Below, in pieces: positions 25,086 to 37,036 of a stretch of DNA of 64,000 bases. The stretch comes from Paratinospora sagittata (taxonomy: Eukaryota; Streptophyta; Magnoliopsida; Ranunculales; Menispermaceae). Location of the stretch: contig CM069607.1 of assembly GCA_035771175.1 (NCBI GenBank), forward strand, positions 5,329,501 through 5,393,500, written 5' to 3'. Numbering within the stretch: the stretch's first letter is position 1; every line of letters begins with the position of its first letter. The translations under genes were made by a program, and so were the position numbers. The notes under the pieces are model-generated. The model searched no databases, was not told the origin of the DNA, and saw only the letters and a program-made list of their open reading frames with translations.

Positions 25086-25599
25086 AGGAGTGTAACGGGT
25101 TGGGTTAGGTTTGAGCTAAAACTCAACTCGACCCAACCCAAATCAAACTAACTTTTTAACCCAACCAACCCAACTCAATCTAAACTAGTTCTGGTTGGGT
25201 TGTGTTAGTTTCGAGTTGAGATGACTTTTTTTTTTTTTCTCAAGAAAATGACTTCAACTTTAAAAGAAAAAATAATAAAAAAGAATTTAAGAAGAAGAAG
25301 AAATACAAATAAAAAAAGAAGAAATAAAGAAGTATAAAAATTGAGAGGTTCATGTAGAAGGCCAACGAAATTATTCTTTTGGTTCGGTATCAAGGGAGTT
25401 TTGTTAATTTTGCGATTTGGTGGCTTTAGGCGATAAGGTTCAGTTTGAGTTGGGTGGGGTTCCAAAGGTGTCAACCCATGACTCAACTCAAACTATTTGG
25501 GTTGAGATTTTTGAACCTAACCCGACCTAAACACTTAAATCAATCCAATCCATCGAATTAAGTTTGTTTGGTCGGTTAGTTGGGTTGGCTTATACCCCT
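25086..25599. mobile_element. hAT-like non-autonomous element
   Basis: The left end aggagtgtaacgggttgggt and the right end gttgggttggcttatacccct are imperfect inverted repeats. The flanks taaaactcgt and taaaactagt match in 9 of 10 bases, as expected for a target duplication. The interior has the gggttgggt/aacccaaccc words common in plant hAT MITEs and an A/purine-rich core. It has no transposase frame. Confidence 0.55.
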
Positions 25600-26239
25600 T
25601 AAAACTAGTTTACTAGTTTATGTACAAGCACATGTTTTTTTTTATTTTTTTATATATATAATTATCGACGGTCATACGGAGTACACCATTCAACACAGAA
25701 ATTTAAATATCTCGTCCCTTTGGTTGGCATCGTGTCCATCGCGATGTGATCTAAAATGGGGATTGAATAAAAAAAGAGAAAACCCAAGAAAGGGAACTAT
25801 GGGCTCAACCCATGAGCCACTCACTAACTGGGGGCCTATGATCTTTGGGCCGAACTAAAAAGAAGCTTGAAAGAGGGGTGAAAGCTGCATCCATCATGCC
25901 CATACTCCCTCCCATCCCATTATTCTCTCTCCCAATTCTTTTATTTATATAACGACATCCTCCAATTTTCTCTAGTGCATCTGTAATGCCCGCTCTCTCT
26001 TTGTCTCACACGAAACAAAGAAAGAAATGTCTTATGTCGAAAAAAAAAAAAAAAAAAGTCACCGCTGACGTAAATGTTTGCATCCTTTATGTATTGAATT
26101 GATTGTATTGGGGGACAATACTGCATTCCTCTAAGAACTTAGCAAATGGTCTTAGGCATTGTTCACTTGAACCTTCATATCTGCCATTGTACTTACCACC
26201 ACAATTAGATCAAACAATTTTTATTCTTTTGCTGAGTTG

Positions 26240-27870
26240 GTTCTCAACTTCAGCCTTATAATTTTTGAACACATCCAACGACTGACTTTTCATGAATGAG
26301 ATATATATAGCCATACCTGAAAAAATCGTCTATGAACATTATAAAGTATTGTTGACCGTTCCTAGCAACTGTAAAAAATGGACCACAAATATTCTTATGT
26401 ATAAGTTCTAAGACGTCCAAAGTCCTGTTGACTTCAAATCTCATTTTGTTGGTTTGTTTTCCCTTTATACAGTTAACACATACATCAAAATATGTGAAAT
26501 CTAAGGGATTTAGAATTTTGTCTGACACAAGTCTCTTTATTCTCCGTCTGAAGATATGACCTAATCTCTTGTGCCATAACGCAACCAAATGTGTACTTAA
26601 TTGCAGGGATTCATTAAATGAAGCAATTGTATCAATTAAATAAAGATTATCTTATTCTGATAAAGAACTAGATACAACCAATTTTGAATCATGAAACAAA
26701 CTAAATTTTTCATTCTCAAATGAACAAGAATAACCAAATTTGTCCAAAGTAAAAATAGAAATCAAATTTCGTCCAAAAGACGGTACAATAAATGTCTTAA
26801 CAAGATCCAAATAAAATCTAGTCTTTAACAATATTCTAAATTTTCCTATTGCCTCAACTTGAATCGTCTTGTCATCGCCCACATAGATATATCTTTCAAC
26901 ATCACTTGATTTTCGACAACTCAGGCAGCCATGCATTGACACACTAATGTGAGTTTTTGCACGAGAATCTATCCACCATGTGTGTCTAGGTACCGAAGTT
27001 AAATTAACCTATGAGCAAACCAAATTAAGAAGCATTCCTTTCTTAGCACGCCACGCGTGATAATTGGTGCATTGTTTCTCCTTATGCCCTTCAGCTCCAC
27101 GAAGAAACAACCAGTACTTCCCGATTCATTTGGTTTCTTTTGAGGTGTCATATCTACAACGTCCTTATCCTTTTTTTGTTTCTTTCCCTTGTCCTTAGAG
27201 GTTTAGGCCAGGTGAGCACTTTCTATCTTATCTTGTTTTAGCCTTTCCTCTTCTTGAACACAGTGTGAGGTGAGCTCATTCAGAGACCAAATCTTTTTCT
27301 GTCCATTGTAGCTCACCTTAAACTGGCTAAACTGTGTCGGAAGGGATATCAAAATCAGATGCACCAGCAAGTCTTCAAAGAGTTCGAGCTTAAGTGCTTT
27401 CAACTTTGAAGCAAGGTGAGACAATTTCATGATGTACTCTCTTACATTTCCTTTGCCCTTATACCTCATTGAAATTAAACTTGTCAAGAGCGTACCTATT
27501 TCAGCCTTTTCGTTCTTGACAAAACTTTTTTCAATATTCGCAAGGAACTCCTTAGCCGTAGTTATCTTTTCAGACATTGTGCCCCCAAATGCTTCCAGAA
27601 TGCCCTTTTTCATGATCATCATACCTATGCGATTTGATTTCTCCAAACTAAAACTTTTTTGTCATCAGAAGTACTATAAGCCGTAAGAGGCGGGAAAGAA
27701 TCAGTCTTTAACACAAGGTCGAGATCTATGACTTCGATAACTATGAAGAAGTTATGTTTCCATGACTTGAAGTTAAAGCCATTTAACATAGAGATAGAGA
27801 TGATGTTGGCATTAATATTAGCAGAAGTGATAGTTGAACAAAGAACAATAAATAAACAAAACAAGCTCAT
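26240..27870 (-). pseudogene. Decayed Ty1/copia retrotransposon (gag to integrase)
   Basis: Read on the minus strand, 27870-27203 gives gag-like frames (NGFNFKSWKHNFFIVI, SHLASKLKALKLELFEDLLV) with a frame change near 27640. 26942-26652 gives protease-region sequence (VPSFGRNLISIFTLDKFGY). 26588-26256 gives a GAG-pre-integrase motif LWHKRLGH, the C-x2-C of VCVNCIKGKQ, and the integrase core start (FIMFIDDFFRYGYIYL). Stops and shifts separate the pieces. Reverse transcriptase and RNase H are absent after about 26240, and no LTR pair is seen. A truncated fossil. Confidence 0.85.
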
Positions 27871-28189
27871 ATAAGTTTCAAAACAAAAAAAGTAAAATCA
27901 AGTAAAGGTAAACCCCATCTCAAGATATCGAGAACTTCATTAATATTTTATCTTTGATCAGGGCGAAGCCACAGTTTGGGCTAATCTGGGCTAAAGCCCA
28001 GGTTAAAAAATAAACATAATTTTTAAGAAAATAAAATTACAGAAAATATATTTAAAAATAAATAATATTTTTTAGATGTTATTAAAAATTTTAATATTTA
28101 ATAATATTCTTTTTAACAATATTTATTATCAAATTGTTAAATATTTATTTTAGTGCAGTGATAATATATATATTATTAAGCTGTCGGTA

Positions 28190-28505
28190 ACATGGTCGAC
28201 GAGAGAGGCTCCATGCACCGCCATTTATTCTCTTTACGCCAATTAAAAATTTTATTTGATTATTATTAAAATAGTTTTCTGTAAAATTACGTTTTTGTAT
28301 ATGACTTTTTAAAAATGTCTTTCATATTCCAAGAACTTCTGAACGCACTCCCACTTTTATCAAAACATTTTTAATCTCGTCGTCCGCCGTTTATTCTCTT
28401 TACACCAATTAAAATTTTTATTTGATTATTATTAAAATAGTTTTCTGTAAAATTACGTTTTTGTATATGAGTTTTTAAAAATGTCTTTCATATTCCAAAA
28501 TCTCA
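28190..28505 (+). repeat. Direct repeat, two copies of about 110 bases
   Basis: The segment starting ttattctctttacgccaat at about 28226 recurs as ttattctctttacaccaat at about 28391. Both copies continue through attattaaaatagttttctg, aaattacgtttttgtatatga and aatgtctttcatattcca with very few differences. The period is about 165 bases. Confidence 0.85.
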
Positions 28506-29000
28506 TCCTCAAATCTCGCCTTCTCTCCGAAGAACCAAAGCCTGGGGCTGCATCTTCTTATTTGTCCGGACTTTGCACTTCGCCTAAGCTTCTCTCTCGG
28601 AGTCGCCCTCGGCGACGACGGCGATGTACCCAGATTGGGGTTTAGGGCAATTTAAACTTTTCTTTATGTGTTGTCGTCGAGTCTGATGAAGGAGAAAAAA
28701 GGGTCGTGATCGCAGCCGAGGAAGCTGAGGTTGACGGTGCGGTAGTGGCGGCGCGACCAGGTGATGGTGGCGCCGAGGTTGGTGTAATAGATGGAGGTAG
28801 TGGTGGGATTTATGGTGGTTTTGATGAGCATTGAAGTGGGTGGTGGAATGTGGATGGAGGGTCGAGACATGAGCTGAAGAAGAAGAGCGAAAGCAAGAGA
28901 GATGGCATGTTTATTAGAGATGAATGTCTTGATTCTCCGTTAAAGAAAATGACGTTATGATGGGCAAAAAGGGGCAATGAACAGATGGACTAGATTGATT
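28506..29000 (-). other. GC-rich island with coding-like frames, unassigned
   Basis: A locally GC-rich block in AT-rich surroundings. On the minus strand a frame at 28870-28664 reads MSRPSIHIPPPTSMLIKTT..., and an overlapping frame starts with a hydrophobic MPSLLLSLFFFSS that is interrupted soon after. No family is recognised and no convincing splice structure is seen. It may be a gene fragment carried by a transposon or the remains of a gene end. Confidence 0.25.
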
Positions 29001-29284
29001 CTAGAGTACTAAGATTGACAAGATGTTATGGAGATGTTGTTGACTTTGAGAGAGAAAATATCTAGACAGGTTGTTGTCTTTGTGAGAGAAGAGAAAATAT
29101 CTAGAGAGAGGGGGAGAGAGACAGAGGTGGTAATGGTGGAAGAGGCTGAGGTGTGGTCAGGGGCGGAGCTGTACGGGGCTTTCTTGGGCTGTAGCAATTT
29201 CGTTAAGAAATTGCTTCCGGTCAAATATGCAAGCATCACAGCTTTTACCATGAAAATATTATATAGTTAGAAAGCATTTTTGTC

Positions 29285-29405
29285 ATGGTAACAAATTAAT
29301 AGGCCTATAGATTGAAAATCCAACATCAAATGCCTCAATTTCTCATTACATTTATATTTTACCCTAATTCATTCTCTTACTTTAGGTTGTAATCTATACT
29401 ACCAT
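29285..29405. repeat. Dispersed repeat matching 24525-24650
   Basis: Begins aataggcctatagattgaaa and ends taggttgtaatctatact. The same two ends flank a similar-sized segment at 24525-24650. The ends share an inverted tatagatt word, so this may be a small MITE. Confidence 0.45.
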
Positions 29406-29814
29406 GATACGAATAATTGAAAAGCTCACCATATAGCTATTTCTGTGAAATTCTCAAAAATTAACCCTTAAATTTGGAGTAATAATTTAATTTGAAAATT
29501 AGTTATATATATAACTAATAGCCTAATACATTAAGTTATTAAATCCTGACAATCTTCAACTTCTTCTATTTTTTAGCCACTTCTTTTTTTGTGAAGTCAC
29601 ATTTTATGTTGAAGAACAATAATATAGGCACAATTAGTGGCGACTAAGGCCAACATATACGGGGCACATAGGCACAATAGAGTACTAGCGGCAAACACCT
29701 ACAATACAATAGGATTCTTGCCTCCATGACACTTAATATTGTCTTTATTGTTTAATGAAACTTTTTTTTTTTTATCGGTTTTTCAACATTCGAAAAGTGA
29801 CTTCTTCCGTTTTA

Positions 29815-29945
29815 CAGCGACTAATCCTCCTAGACTCGAAGGGGTTCAATAGGTATTTAACTGATTTTTCTCTCCCAAACTAGAATATATCAAGGGTAGG
29901 GCTCAAACTCATAATAAATCTCTCTTCCGTTACTAACAAACCAGC
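29815..29945 (-). mobile_element. Possible SINE remnant
   Basis: On the minus strand a B-box-like gagtttgagccctaccc lies about 30 bases after ttagtaacggaagagag. A downstream gagtctaggaggattagtcg resembles the 3' part of other plant SINEs. Weakly supported; borders unknown. Confidence 0.3.
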
Positions 29946-30630
29946 CCTTAATAAAATACATATACTAATTTATGTACACATAATACATACATGTTAAGAT
30001 TACACTTAATGAACAATCCAGACGAAATAATTTGATGCGTACAATAGAACTGAATTTTACTCAACCTGCCTATTTTAAAACAAATGGCTATACAGTAACA
30101 ATGCAAGTGAGTTCATTCCAGTTGTATTTAGGAAAGACTGAAAGAGTACAAAGTGGACCCCACTCCTCTTCGTTTCATTCAAGTACGTGGAAGAAAGTAG
30201 TTGGATGGAAGAGACCCTGGCCTGGCCTGGCCTGGTCTCTGTGTGAGTCTCTGACATAATACTACTACGTCAGGTCCCCCATCATTTGCTTGATACTGCC
30301 ACGTGTAGATAAAACCACACTACCGCTCTATCTGCACCACCGCGATGGCCTAGTATTTACGTTATCAAGAACGCACTTCATAATTGCATCTGTCCCATTC
30401 TCCCATTAAATCACAGCCGTCGGACAGGCATACTTTTGAAAAAATTCAAGAAAATAAATAAAGCAAACACACTGTTCATATCAAAATTATCAATCTTCAG
30501 CGATTAAAAATACAAGTGACAAACACATGTCAAAGTCAGATCACCTAATGTAACGACCATATACTCTCCTATCTAAATCTCAGTGTCCCTCCCATCACCC
30601 AATCAATTCCTTGTCATCTGCTCCACCGTT

Positions 30631-31506
30631 TTAGTGTGCAACGTTCCGCACCTGATCATCGCTATCATCCCCGTGGGTCCCACCATCCGCATCATCATCA
30701 TAATCATCACTGTAATCAAAATTGTTGTTGTCGTCGTCCTCGTGATCTTTATCAGCAATATCATCGGACGATAGCGGCACAAGCCAACAGGAACCGTGCA
30801 AGTGCCCGCTCAAACACACGAAATACTCCAAACTTCCCTCGCGCGAACCAAGCCTCCTGGACGCGCTCCTAGGCACGAGCCTCGCTGACGTCATGCTCCA
30901 AACACGATCTCCACAATAAGGACATCGAACTCGCTGTTCCAACTCTACCTGCCGTCTGATAAAAAACGCTCTCGTCCTCGACGTCGAGAATCCCCGAAAT
31001 ACCCCTCTATAAATACCTAAATCATCCTCGTTGCCCTCCTGGGAATGTTCGCATGGATCACTGATGTACAGCAGATCCCCACGACACCGCTTCGTCAAGA
31101 AGCTCTGACCCGAAGTCTTTGAGAACCGAGTCGCCTTCGCGAGGTGACCGGGAAGCGGCCGGTCCAACCGGAAATTCCTGCTCGGTTTGCACCCGCAACA
31201 GAAGCATAAAAGCTTAGCCAGAGCTTGCCAACCCTCGCCGAACCGGCCGTTTGGCGCACCGTTAGTCAATGCTGCAACCATGCGCGGGGCGCGCGATAAG
31301 CAGTGCTCTCTCCATAAAAGCCTCTTTGCTAACGCGCGCAGCTTTCTGCTAATGCACGCCGTTAAGCAGAGCACCTGTGGATCCCAATTGATCGATTCTA
31401 GGATTAGGACGAGAATCTGCTCGTTCAGAATCCCGAAATCACTCGACTCGCTGTCGTCACTCGGCCGGTTCGAACGACTCGACCGGTGTCTCTGGTTCCC
31501 GTTCAT
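30631..31506 (-). CDS. EDL3: EID1-like F-box protein (EDL3-type)
   Basis: A single-exon frame of 291 aa. The N-terminal Ser/Arg-rich leader is followed by an F-box at about 25-70 (GILNEQILVLILESINWD, CLTACISRKLRALAKRLLWR). The family-specific block has CFCCGC at 101-106, LDRPLPGHLAKATRFSKTSG, a C-x2-C pair CPYCGD at 195-200 and SGHLHGSCWLVPL. The acidic tail (about 250-285, rich in D) is low-complexity. EDL proteins are the substrate-recognition subunits of SCF ubiquitin ligases; Arabidopsis EDL3 (about the same length) is reported as an ABA-induced positive regulator of ABA responses. The upstream region on this strand has a cluster of ABRE-like motifs, which fits that type. Family is sure, EDL3 rather than EDL1/EDL2 is likely. 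Confidence 0.92.
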   Translation of the reverse strand: MNGNQRHRSSRSNRPSDDSESSDFGILNEQILVLILESINWDPQVLCLTACISRKLRALAKRLLWREHCLSRAPRMVAALTNGAPNGRFGEGWQALAKLLCFCCGCKPSRNFRLDRPLPGHLAKATRFSKTSGQSFLTKRCRGDLLYISDPCEHSQEGNEDDLGIYRGVFRGFSTSRTRAFFIRRQVELEQRVRCPYCGDRVWSMTSARLVPRSASRRLGSREGSLEYFVCLSGHLHGSCWLVPLSSDDIADKDHEDDDNNNFDYSDDYDDDADGGTHGDDSDDQVRNVAH

Positions 31507-31670
31507 TGTCGTTACTCGCTACGGACATTTCAGCTATCGCTACCGATACATGATATGGCTGACTGGTAGGCTATAATGTGCTATATACATGTGAGAATGG
31601 TTGGGGACAGGTGGCGGTTCGAGAATTGTTGATGAACGGGGTTGCGATGTTAATCTAGCTAGCAACCAGA

Positions 31671-31945
31671 CACGTGTCCTCGTTTAAGGAAGAAGAGGAC
31701 GCGTGTTGGTTTGGGATTGCTTTAGGTTATACGATTATAAGAATCTAGAGATTAACGACAGCTGTTGGATGAAAGAGCGTATCCATCGCCACGTGTAGAG
31801 CATAAAAAATCTGGGTGAAAATATCTTGGGGCCACGTGTCAAGATTCGGTTCTACACGTGTTCAGGAGATGCTCTTGATGCAAACGTAATGGGGAGCTTA
31901 TGATGCTATTACACGTGGTAGCACGTAATCTGACCACGTTACCAC
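31671..31945 (-). promoter_or_regulatory. ABRE/G-box cluster upstream of the EDL3-type gene
   Basis: Within 275 bases upstream of the ATG lie cacgtgtcct (31671), ccacgtgt (31789), gccacgtgtc (31831), tacacgtg (31853), acacgtgg (31911), gcacgtaa (31921) and ccacgtt (31934). These are ACGT-core elements bound by bZIP factors of the ABF/AREB and G-box type. Spacing of 10-120 bases between cores allows cooperative binding. Function is inferred from motif and family knowledge. Confidence 0.65.
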
Positions 31946-32867
31946 CTGCTTTTTTTTAATTAGAAAAGAAAATAAATTCATTAATTAAATAAAAGTGCGT
32001 AGAATTCTTCTACGGCTCTTTGTTTGATGGTTTGAGCGAGAACCAGTGGTCCCGTTACGGAGAAAACAGCAGGCAAAGATGAAAAGACATTTTTGCCCTT
32101 TACGGGTTAGATTAAGAAGAAATATAGTGGTCTGATATTGTGTATAAAGATGGGGGTAGCGAGTGGAATACGAAAGAATCCACGTTGTTGCCGTACTGAA
32201 AATAGATCCCGTTATTTATAAAAGAAAAAAGAAAACAAAGTGGGGAGCCTCTGAATGCGTGCCGCGTGGGGAGCGCACTGAGAGCGAGAGAGAATACGCG
32301 TAGACATCAACAACTAAGTCTTTCCAGAACGTACGGGTGCGAGTTTCTTAACAAATATACTTGTTGTGTTTTTCACTTTGACATCGCAACGTGATAAAAT
32401 TGTCATCCCAAAGAAGGTCATAGCCTGCATCGATGTATAAACTAGCTTTTTCTCAATTATATACGGGCTTCTCAAAGGCCTTTTTTTTTTTTTTTTGTTG
32501 ATTAAATTTTATACCAATAATAATTAATAATAATATATGTTATAATGTAGATGCACATATATACACTTATTAATAGAAATAAGCACTCTTATCAACGATA
32601 TTAATGGAGATAAAAGAAAAAGGATGAAGAAGGAAATAGGCTAAAATTGTTATCTTTTGGTTTAGAGGTGAGAATGATTATACCCGTATCGAAAAAAACA
32701 CTTAGGGCAGACAAATTTGAAAAATTCAATGCACGAGTATAACAAAATTTGAAAGGGAAAATGGGTGAGAAAGACAACTCTCCTTCCCTTTTGTTATTAT
32801 TTAAGATTAACAACTTTGAAAAAGTTGATAGACAACTAGGAAAACAAACATCATTTCCTTGTTAATT

Positions 32868-33000
32868 GGAACAGGGTTGGCTTGAGTGATATGACCTCTG
32901 GTTTATAAGTAAAGTCATAAGTTCAGTTCTCTTTTGGTCAGAGTGCGAGTTTGTCCTAACATATACCCATAAACACACACATATACATATATATATATAA
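32868..33000 (+). mobile_element. SINE-like remnant with (TA)-rich tail
   Basis: Box A-like ggttggcttgagtgatatg and box B-like cataagttcagttctc lie about 35 bases apart, followed by gagtgcgagtttgtcctaac and a tail ending in catatatatatata. Similar in layout to the SINEs at 15990 and 57425. Confidence 0.4.
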
Positions 33001-33752
33001 ATTGTTATCCAGCACCAAGTGTGCATGCTATAGCTTGATGTAACCAAATAAGTGGGGATACTTAATGAGTTTTCATGATCCTTTTTATATTCATTGCACC
33101 AATGTGCATACCTTTTAATTTTATCGGGGTTACTATTCTTTTTAACCATATGCTAAACAAAAAAAAAACTTGAATTAATGTAAATAAATATGTTGAAAAT
33201 GTAAAGAAATATATGCTTTCTTTCAAATTTAAATGTTATTCTCTTATCATATATATAATTAAGAGGATCTAGTTTTAAACCAAGGAAAAATGCTCCTTTA
33301 GTATATGCTTTTCCTTAATATAAGATTTCGCCAACACCAATTACTTAAAGAAAGAGATGCACACACTTTTGGAACCACTTCAAAAGACACTCTATCCATA
33401 CCTTGACCTTGTGCTAATTAGGCCTATAGAAAATGGAAAGAAAGCTTTTATATCATGAGGGACAGTTGTGGTATTATCCCTGATTCTTATGCCAAAGCTA
33501 ATCGCTCTGTAAATAGTAAAGATAATTAGTGTTAGTTACTATTGAGACTTGCTCTCTTTCTTTCCTTTTTTTTTTTTTTTTTTTTTTGTAAGTTTTAATT
33601 GTTTTGCATTTCATAATAAGATATGGATTATAAAAGCCAAAGAAAGTTGTTTGATAGCTTTCCACATGATATCATTTAATTGTTGCAGAAAAAAATTAAG
33701 GCTATCTTGTAGAAATACCAAATGCAAGATTTGACCAACATTAAATTTTTTA

Positions 33753-33957
33753 GGCTACGTTTGGTTTATAATTTGCAAATAAAAATACAATTTAGAAAGT
33801 AAAAAATTTGGAAAACGATGTCATTTCCTGAAAATAATATGCTTTCTTTGTAAATTTCTGAAAACAATTTTTGGATTTTAACCAACCAAATGCGTTTTCT
33901 ATGTTTCTAAATTTTCAAGCACAAAAATTTGTATTCAAATCATAAACTAAATGCAAC
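33753..33957. mobile_element. MITE with inverted ends
   Basis: Left end ggctacgtttggtttataat; the right end cataaactaaatgcaac is the imperfect complement (gttgcatttagtttatg). About 205 bases long, no coding capacity. The target duplication is not clear. Confidence 0.5.
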
Positions 33958-34622
33958 ATTAATAAACTTAACTCGCCTTATTTTGGATCAATCCTATACA
34001 TGAAATGATAATATCTTCTTTGGGCCTTGAGTCATGGTGTGCACTTCCACACATTTTTTTTCTTCTATATAACGTAATGTGTTGTAAATATGTTAAATAT
34101 TCAAATAGTAATTACATATATTATGTATATATCTTAAGCAATATGATATCTAAGTGGTATATATATCTAAATAGTATTTGTATGTAAGTGATGCATGTAT
34201 TAAGGTTGTATAAATATGTATTCTACACGAATCATTTAAGAACATAGTTATTCATTATATGAGTTTATGATCTTTTAATGTAAATCTCTTTTTATAAATA
34301 TGAAAGAGATCGTAAAAAGAAGTTATAAGAAATAGTATAAAAAAAAATATAGAGAATGAAAAACTAGTTTATAATTTCTATCATATTCTTTAATTATTTT
34401 GATTCAGTTTAGAACACAATGTACGTTTTAGATGATTTTCTCGACACTTTGCTTTTAGTTTTAGAAAATTACACGTAAAAAGGTAAGACTGCTAAATATG
34501 TAAATATAGAAAGTGTTGTGGTCTAGGCTACCTTAAAACAATAAAAAGCCTTCCCTCGAAACAATAAAAGGTGAGTTGGGTTTATAAAATTCATCTAGTG
34601 GACATCTTGAGTACGGTCCAAC

Positions 34623-34970
34623 TAAATATCCTGATTAATGAGATTCTAATAACAATAATAATAATAAAAAAAAAAGAGAGTGAAAATGAAAAAATTAGTA
34701 CACCTCAAAATAAATGAGAGGCAAAGCAGTCGGACTACTCAAAGACTATTCACATAAATCTGTTGGTTGGTCTATGGAGCTTTCAGTGTTTAGATATCCT
34801 TTGGGTGCTGTTGTAGATCTGTATGAAACGCCTCAAATCGATCCCTATATAGCTTCTCACCAAAAAACGAACTGCTCCAATAATAACCTACACAACTACT
34901 GTCAATGTTGTTGTTGATTCCCAACCCTTTTACAAGATTGTACAAAGTTACTTCTTCCCCCCCCACCAAA
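34623..34970 (+). repeat. Third copy of the palindrome arm sequence
   Basis: Matches the inner part of the palindrome arms at 49033-50537: aaatatcctgattaatgaga, gagtgaaaatgaaaaaatta, ggtctatggagctttcagtg and acaagattgtacaaagttac occur in the same order. It keeps a 67-codon open frame (34714-34917) that is colinear with those in both arms. Only one arm is present here, so this repeat also exists outside the palindrome. Confidence 0.8.
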
Positions 34971-35480
34971 AAATATAATGAAAGCCGATTCCAAATAATC
35001 TTTCGATTTCATTTAGCGAGTTGATCCCAGTTTTGGATTCTACGGGGCGAGTCCATTCATAAACCCTTGAATCCTGAAGCATTTGGCAATCGAAGCAAAG
35101 ATAACCGCCGCGTTTTCAGCAGCACTGGCTCTGAACCTCTTCTCAAAACCTCTCGTTTGATTTCATCAGACAATGCAACCAAGCGGAAACCGCAGGTTTC
35201 AATCTCGTTGATTTTTCTGCAAATGAGTTATCTCCGAAGGGTTTCAAAGACCCTGACACAATCCAGGAGGTAATCTCCTTCTTTGTTCGAACGAAACTGG
35301 CGCTATTCTTCTAGTACGTGCGAGCGTGCTTTCTAGTTCTCATTCTCGGCAAAACAACAGAGAAAGTAGCGTCGATTTGAACCAGTACCCACCCGAAAGA
35401 ATACGAAACTTTTCGATTATGGCTTACGTTGATCACGGAAGGTTGAATTGAACTGATTAATAAGCACGCCTACTTGTAAG
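34971..35480 (+). other. GC-richer unassigned segment
   Basis: Between the repeat copy and the copia LTR lies sequence less AT-rich than its surroundings, with a short frame MSYLRRVSKTLTQSRR ending at a donor-like agaggtaatct (35270s). It may be a leftover first exon or leader of a gene disrupted by retrotransposons. No family is recognised. Confidence 0.2.
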
Positions 35481-35499
35481 TAGCGAATTTTCTTTTATC

Positions 35500-36537
35500 A
35501 ATCTTTAAGAATGTTAGGATGCTGACTCGCTGGAAGTTCTTTTTGTTTTCAAGTGATTTCTATTTTTAAGGACGCTGATAGTTATAAGTTGAATAAACTA
35601 TCATGACGCCACTTGTGTTGGAATACTCTCATTTTTAGAATCAACTTAATAACCTTCAGGACACTTACTGTCCATCGACGAACTTAACATTCTTTAAGTT
35701 TGCTTTAAAACTTATTTTAAATTTCAGTTGAGTAGCGCCCTCGTGTGTTTAATGTTTTGAAAAAAAATATGACGCTAGTGAAATACGAAAACTGATATTC
35801 ATTCAAAATGTATTAACAATTTTTTCTTGTACCAAAAACACTATTTGAAAGTTAGTCGTCTTTCACTTGTGCTTGATCTTACGATCTTTTGAAAGAAAAA
35901 CTTCAAGTCTTCTAGGTTGATTGATCTTCATCTTCATTATTTTGACAATTCATTGAAGAAGACAAAAGCTCTTTGAACATGTTTTCAACATAAACTTCAT
36001 CATACATATTTTGCTGAATCTGTGATCACAGCAGGTTCAATCCAAAGCTTTGTAAGTATCACTTTGATTCTAAGTAAAGGGAATCATATCTCAACTTGTA
36101 TTAAATTTGTAGTGACTGGTTAGTCACTGGGCAAGAGCAAGTGTTGCTTGAAGTTGTAACGGTCTTCTCACACTCGAAAGTTGAGAAACAGTCTTCTCAC
36201 ACCCAGAAGTTAAGAAACGGTCTTCTTACATCCGTAAGTTGAAAAACGGTAGTTCTCACACCCGTAAGTTGAGAAAGTGTACCGGTTTGATCTTCACCCG
36301 TAAGAAGATCCATAATGGAGTTTGAACATATCCTAACTGAAGACGTTAAGTAGTGGATGTAGGCGCGACCGAACCACTATAAATCTTGTTTGCATTGTCT
36401 CGTTTACATTTGTTATATTTGATTGCTATACTTTGTTTAATCTACTTTCATTATTCCGTAAAATTTTAAGAAAGGTTAAAATCTGTTAAGTGTCCAATTC
36501 ACCCCTCTTGGACATATCTGGGCCAACAACGGGTCTG
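35500..36537 (-). mobile_element. LTR of a copia-type retrotransposon
   Basis: On the minus strand it begins tgttggcccagatatgtcca, then ggggtgaattggacactta, a typical copia LTR start. It continues through an imperfect tandem motif at 36160-36290 (ttctcacacccgtaagttga repeated four to five times). The low-coordinate end is not defined. It lies directly downstream, on the same strand, of the RT remnant at 36809-37036, as expected for a 3' LTR. Confidence 0.6.
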
Positions 36538-36808
36538 ACAAATATTTAATATTTGCATATTCAACCAATTTTATCTTTATTTTTCTTGAATAAAATAAAC
36601 TTATATTGTTTGCTTTCTTGGAGATAACATAATACATGCTTAGCACCATTTTAATCTGATGTAGAGCCATATCATGCAAGCATGTTAACAAAGAAAACAA
36701 TTTTTGATTTTATATAGAAGTGCATCTGTTACACCGTGACATGATACTTCAAAACCACCTAGCTCTTCATTATTTTAAAGAAGACGAAAATCATCACTTT
36801 CAGTGATC

Positions 36809-37036
36809 TCACAATATTGGGGAATTTGATGGATGTATTTTGTCAATATGAAATTTCTCAATACATTTGATAAAATGGACAACCATTCTACTTTGAAAAT
36901 TCTCAATCTGCAAGTCGAGACAAAAATCTATTTTTCCAAGTTCTTTCATCTCAAATTTCCCCTTGATAAACTCTTCAAGAGTCTTAACATATGCAACAAT
37001 ACGTAGATATGTGAAATGAATAAAGTACATATGCAA
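36809..37036 (-). pseudogene. Ty1/copia reverse transcriptase fragment
   Basis: The minus-strand frame contains GKFEMKELGKIDFCLDLQIE, the conserved C-terminal portion of the copia RT domain, followed by HFIKCIEKFHIDKIHPSNSP. Only this piece is readable; the RNase H region between it and the LTR is destroyed. The catalytic YVDD part upstream is not found. Confidence 0.75.

Larger units (their letters stand above)
32000..34622. other. Intergenic, AT-rich, with SINE and MITE traces
   Basis: No gene seen. 32868-33000 has a SINE-like ggttggcttgagtgat followed by agttcagttctcttttgg and a tail of (AT) repeats. 33550-33590 is a poly-T run. 33753-33957 is a MITE-like segment described separately. The rest is low-complexity. 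Confidence 0.4.
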
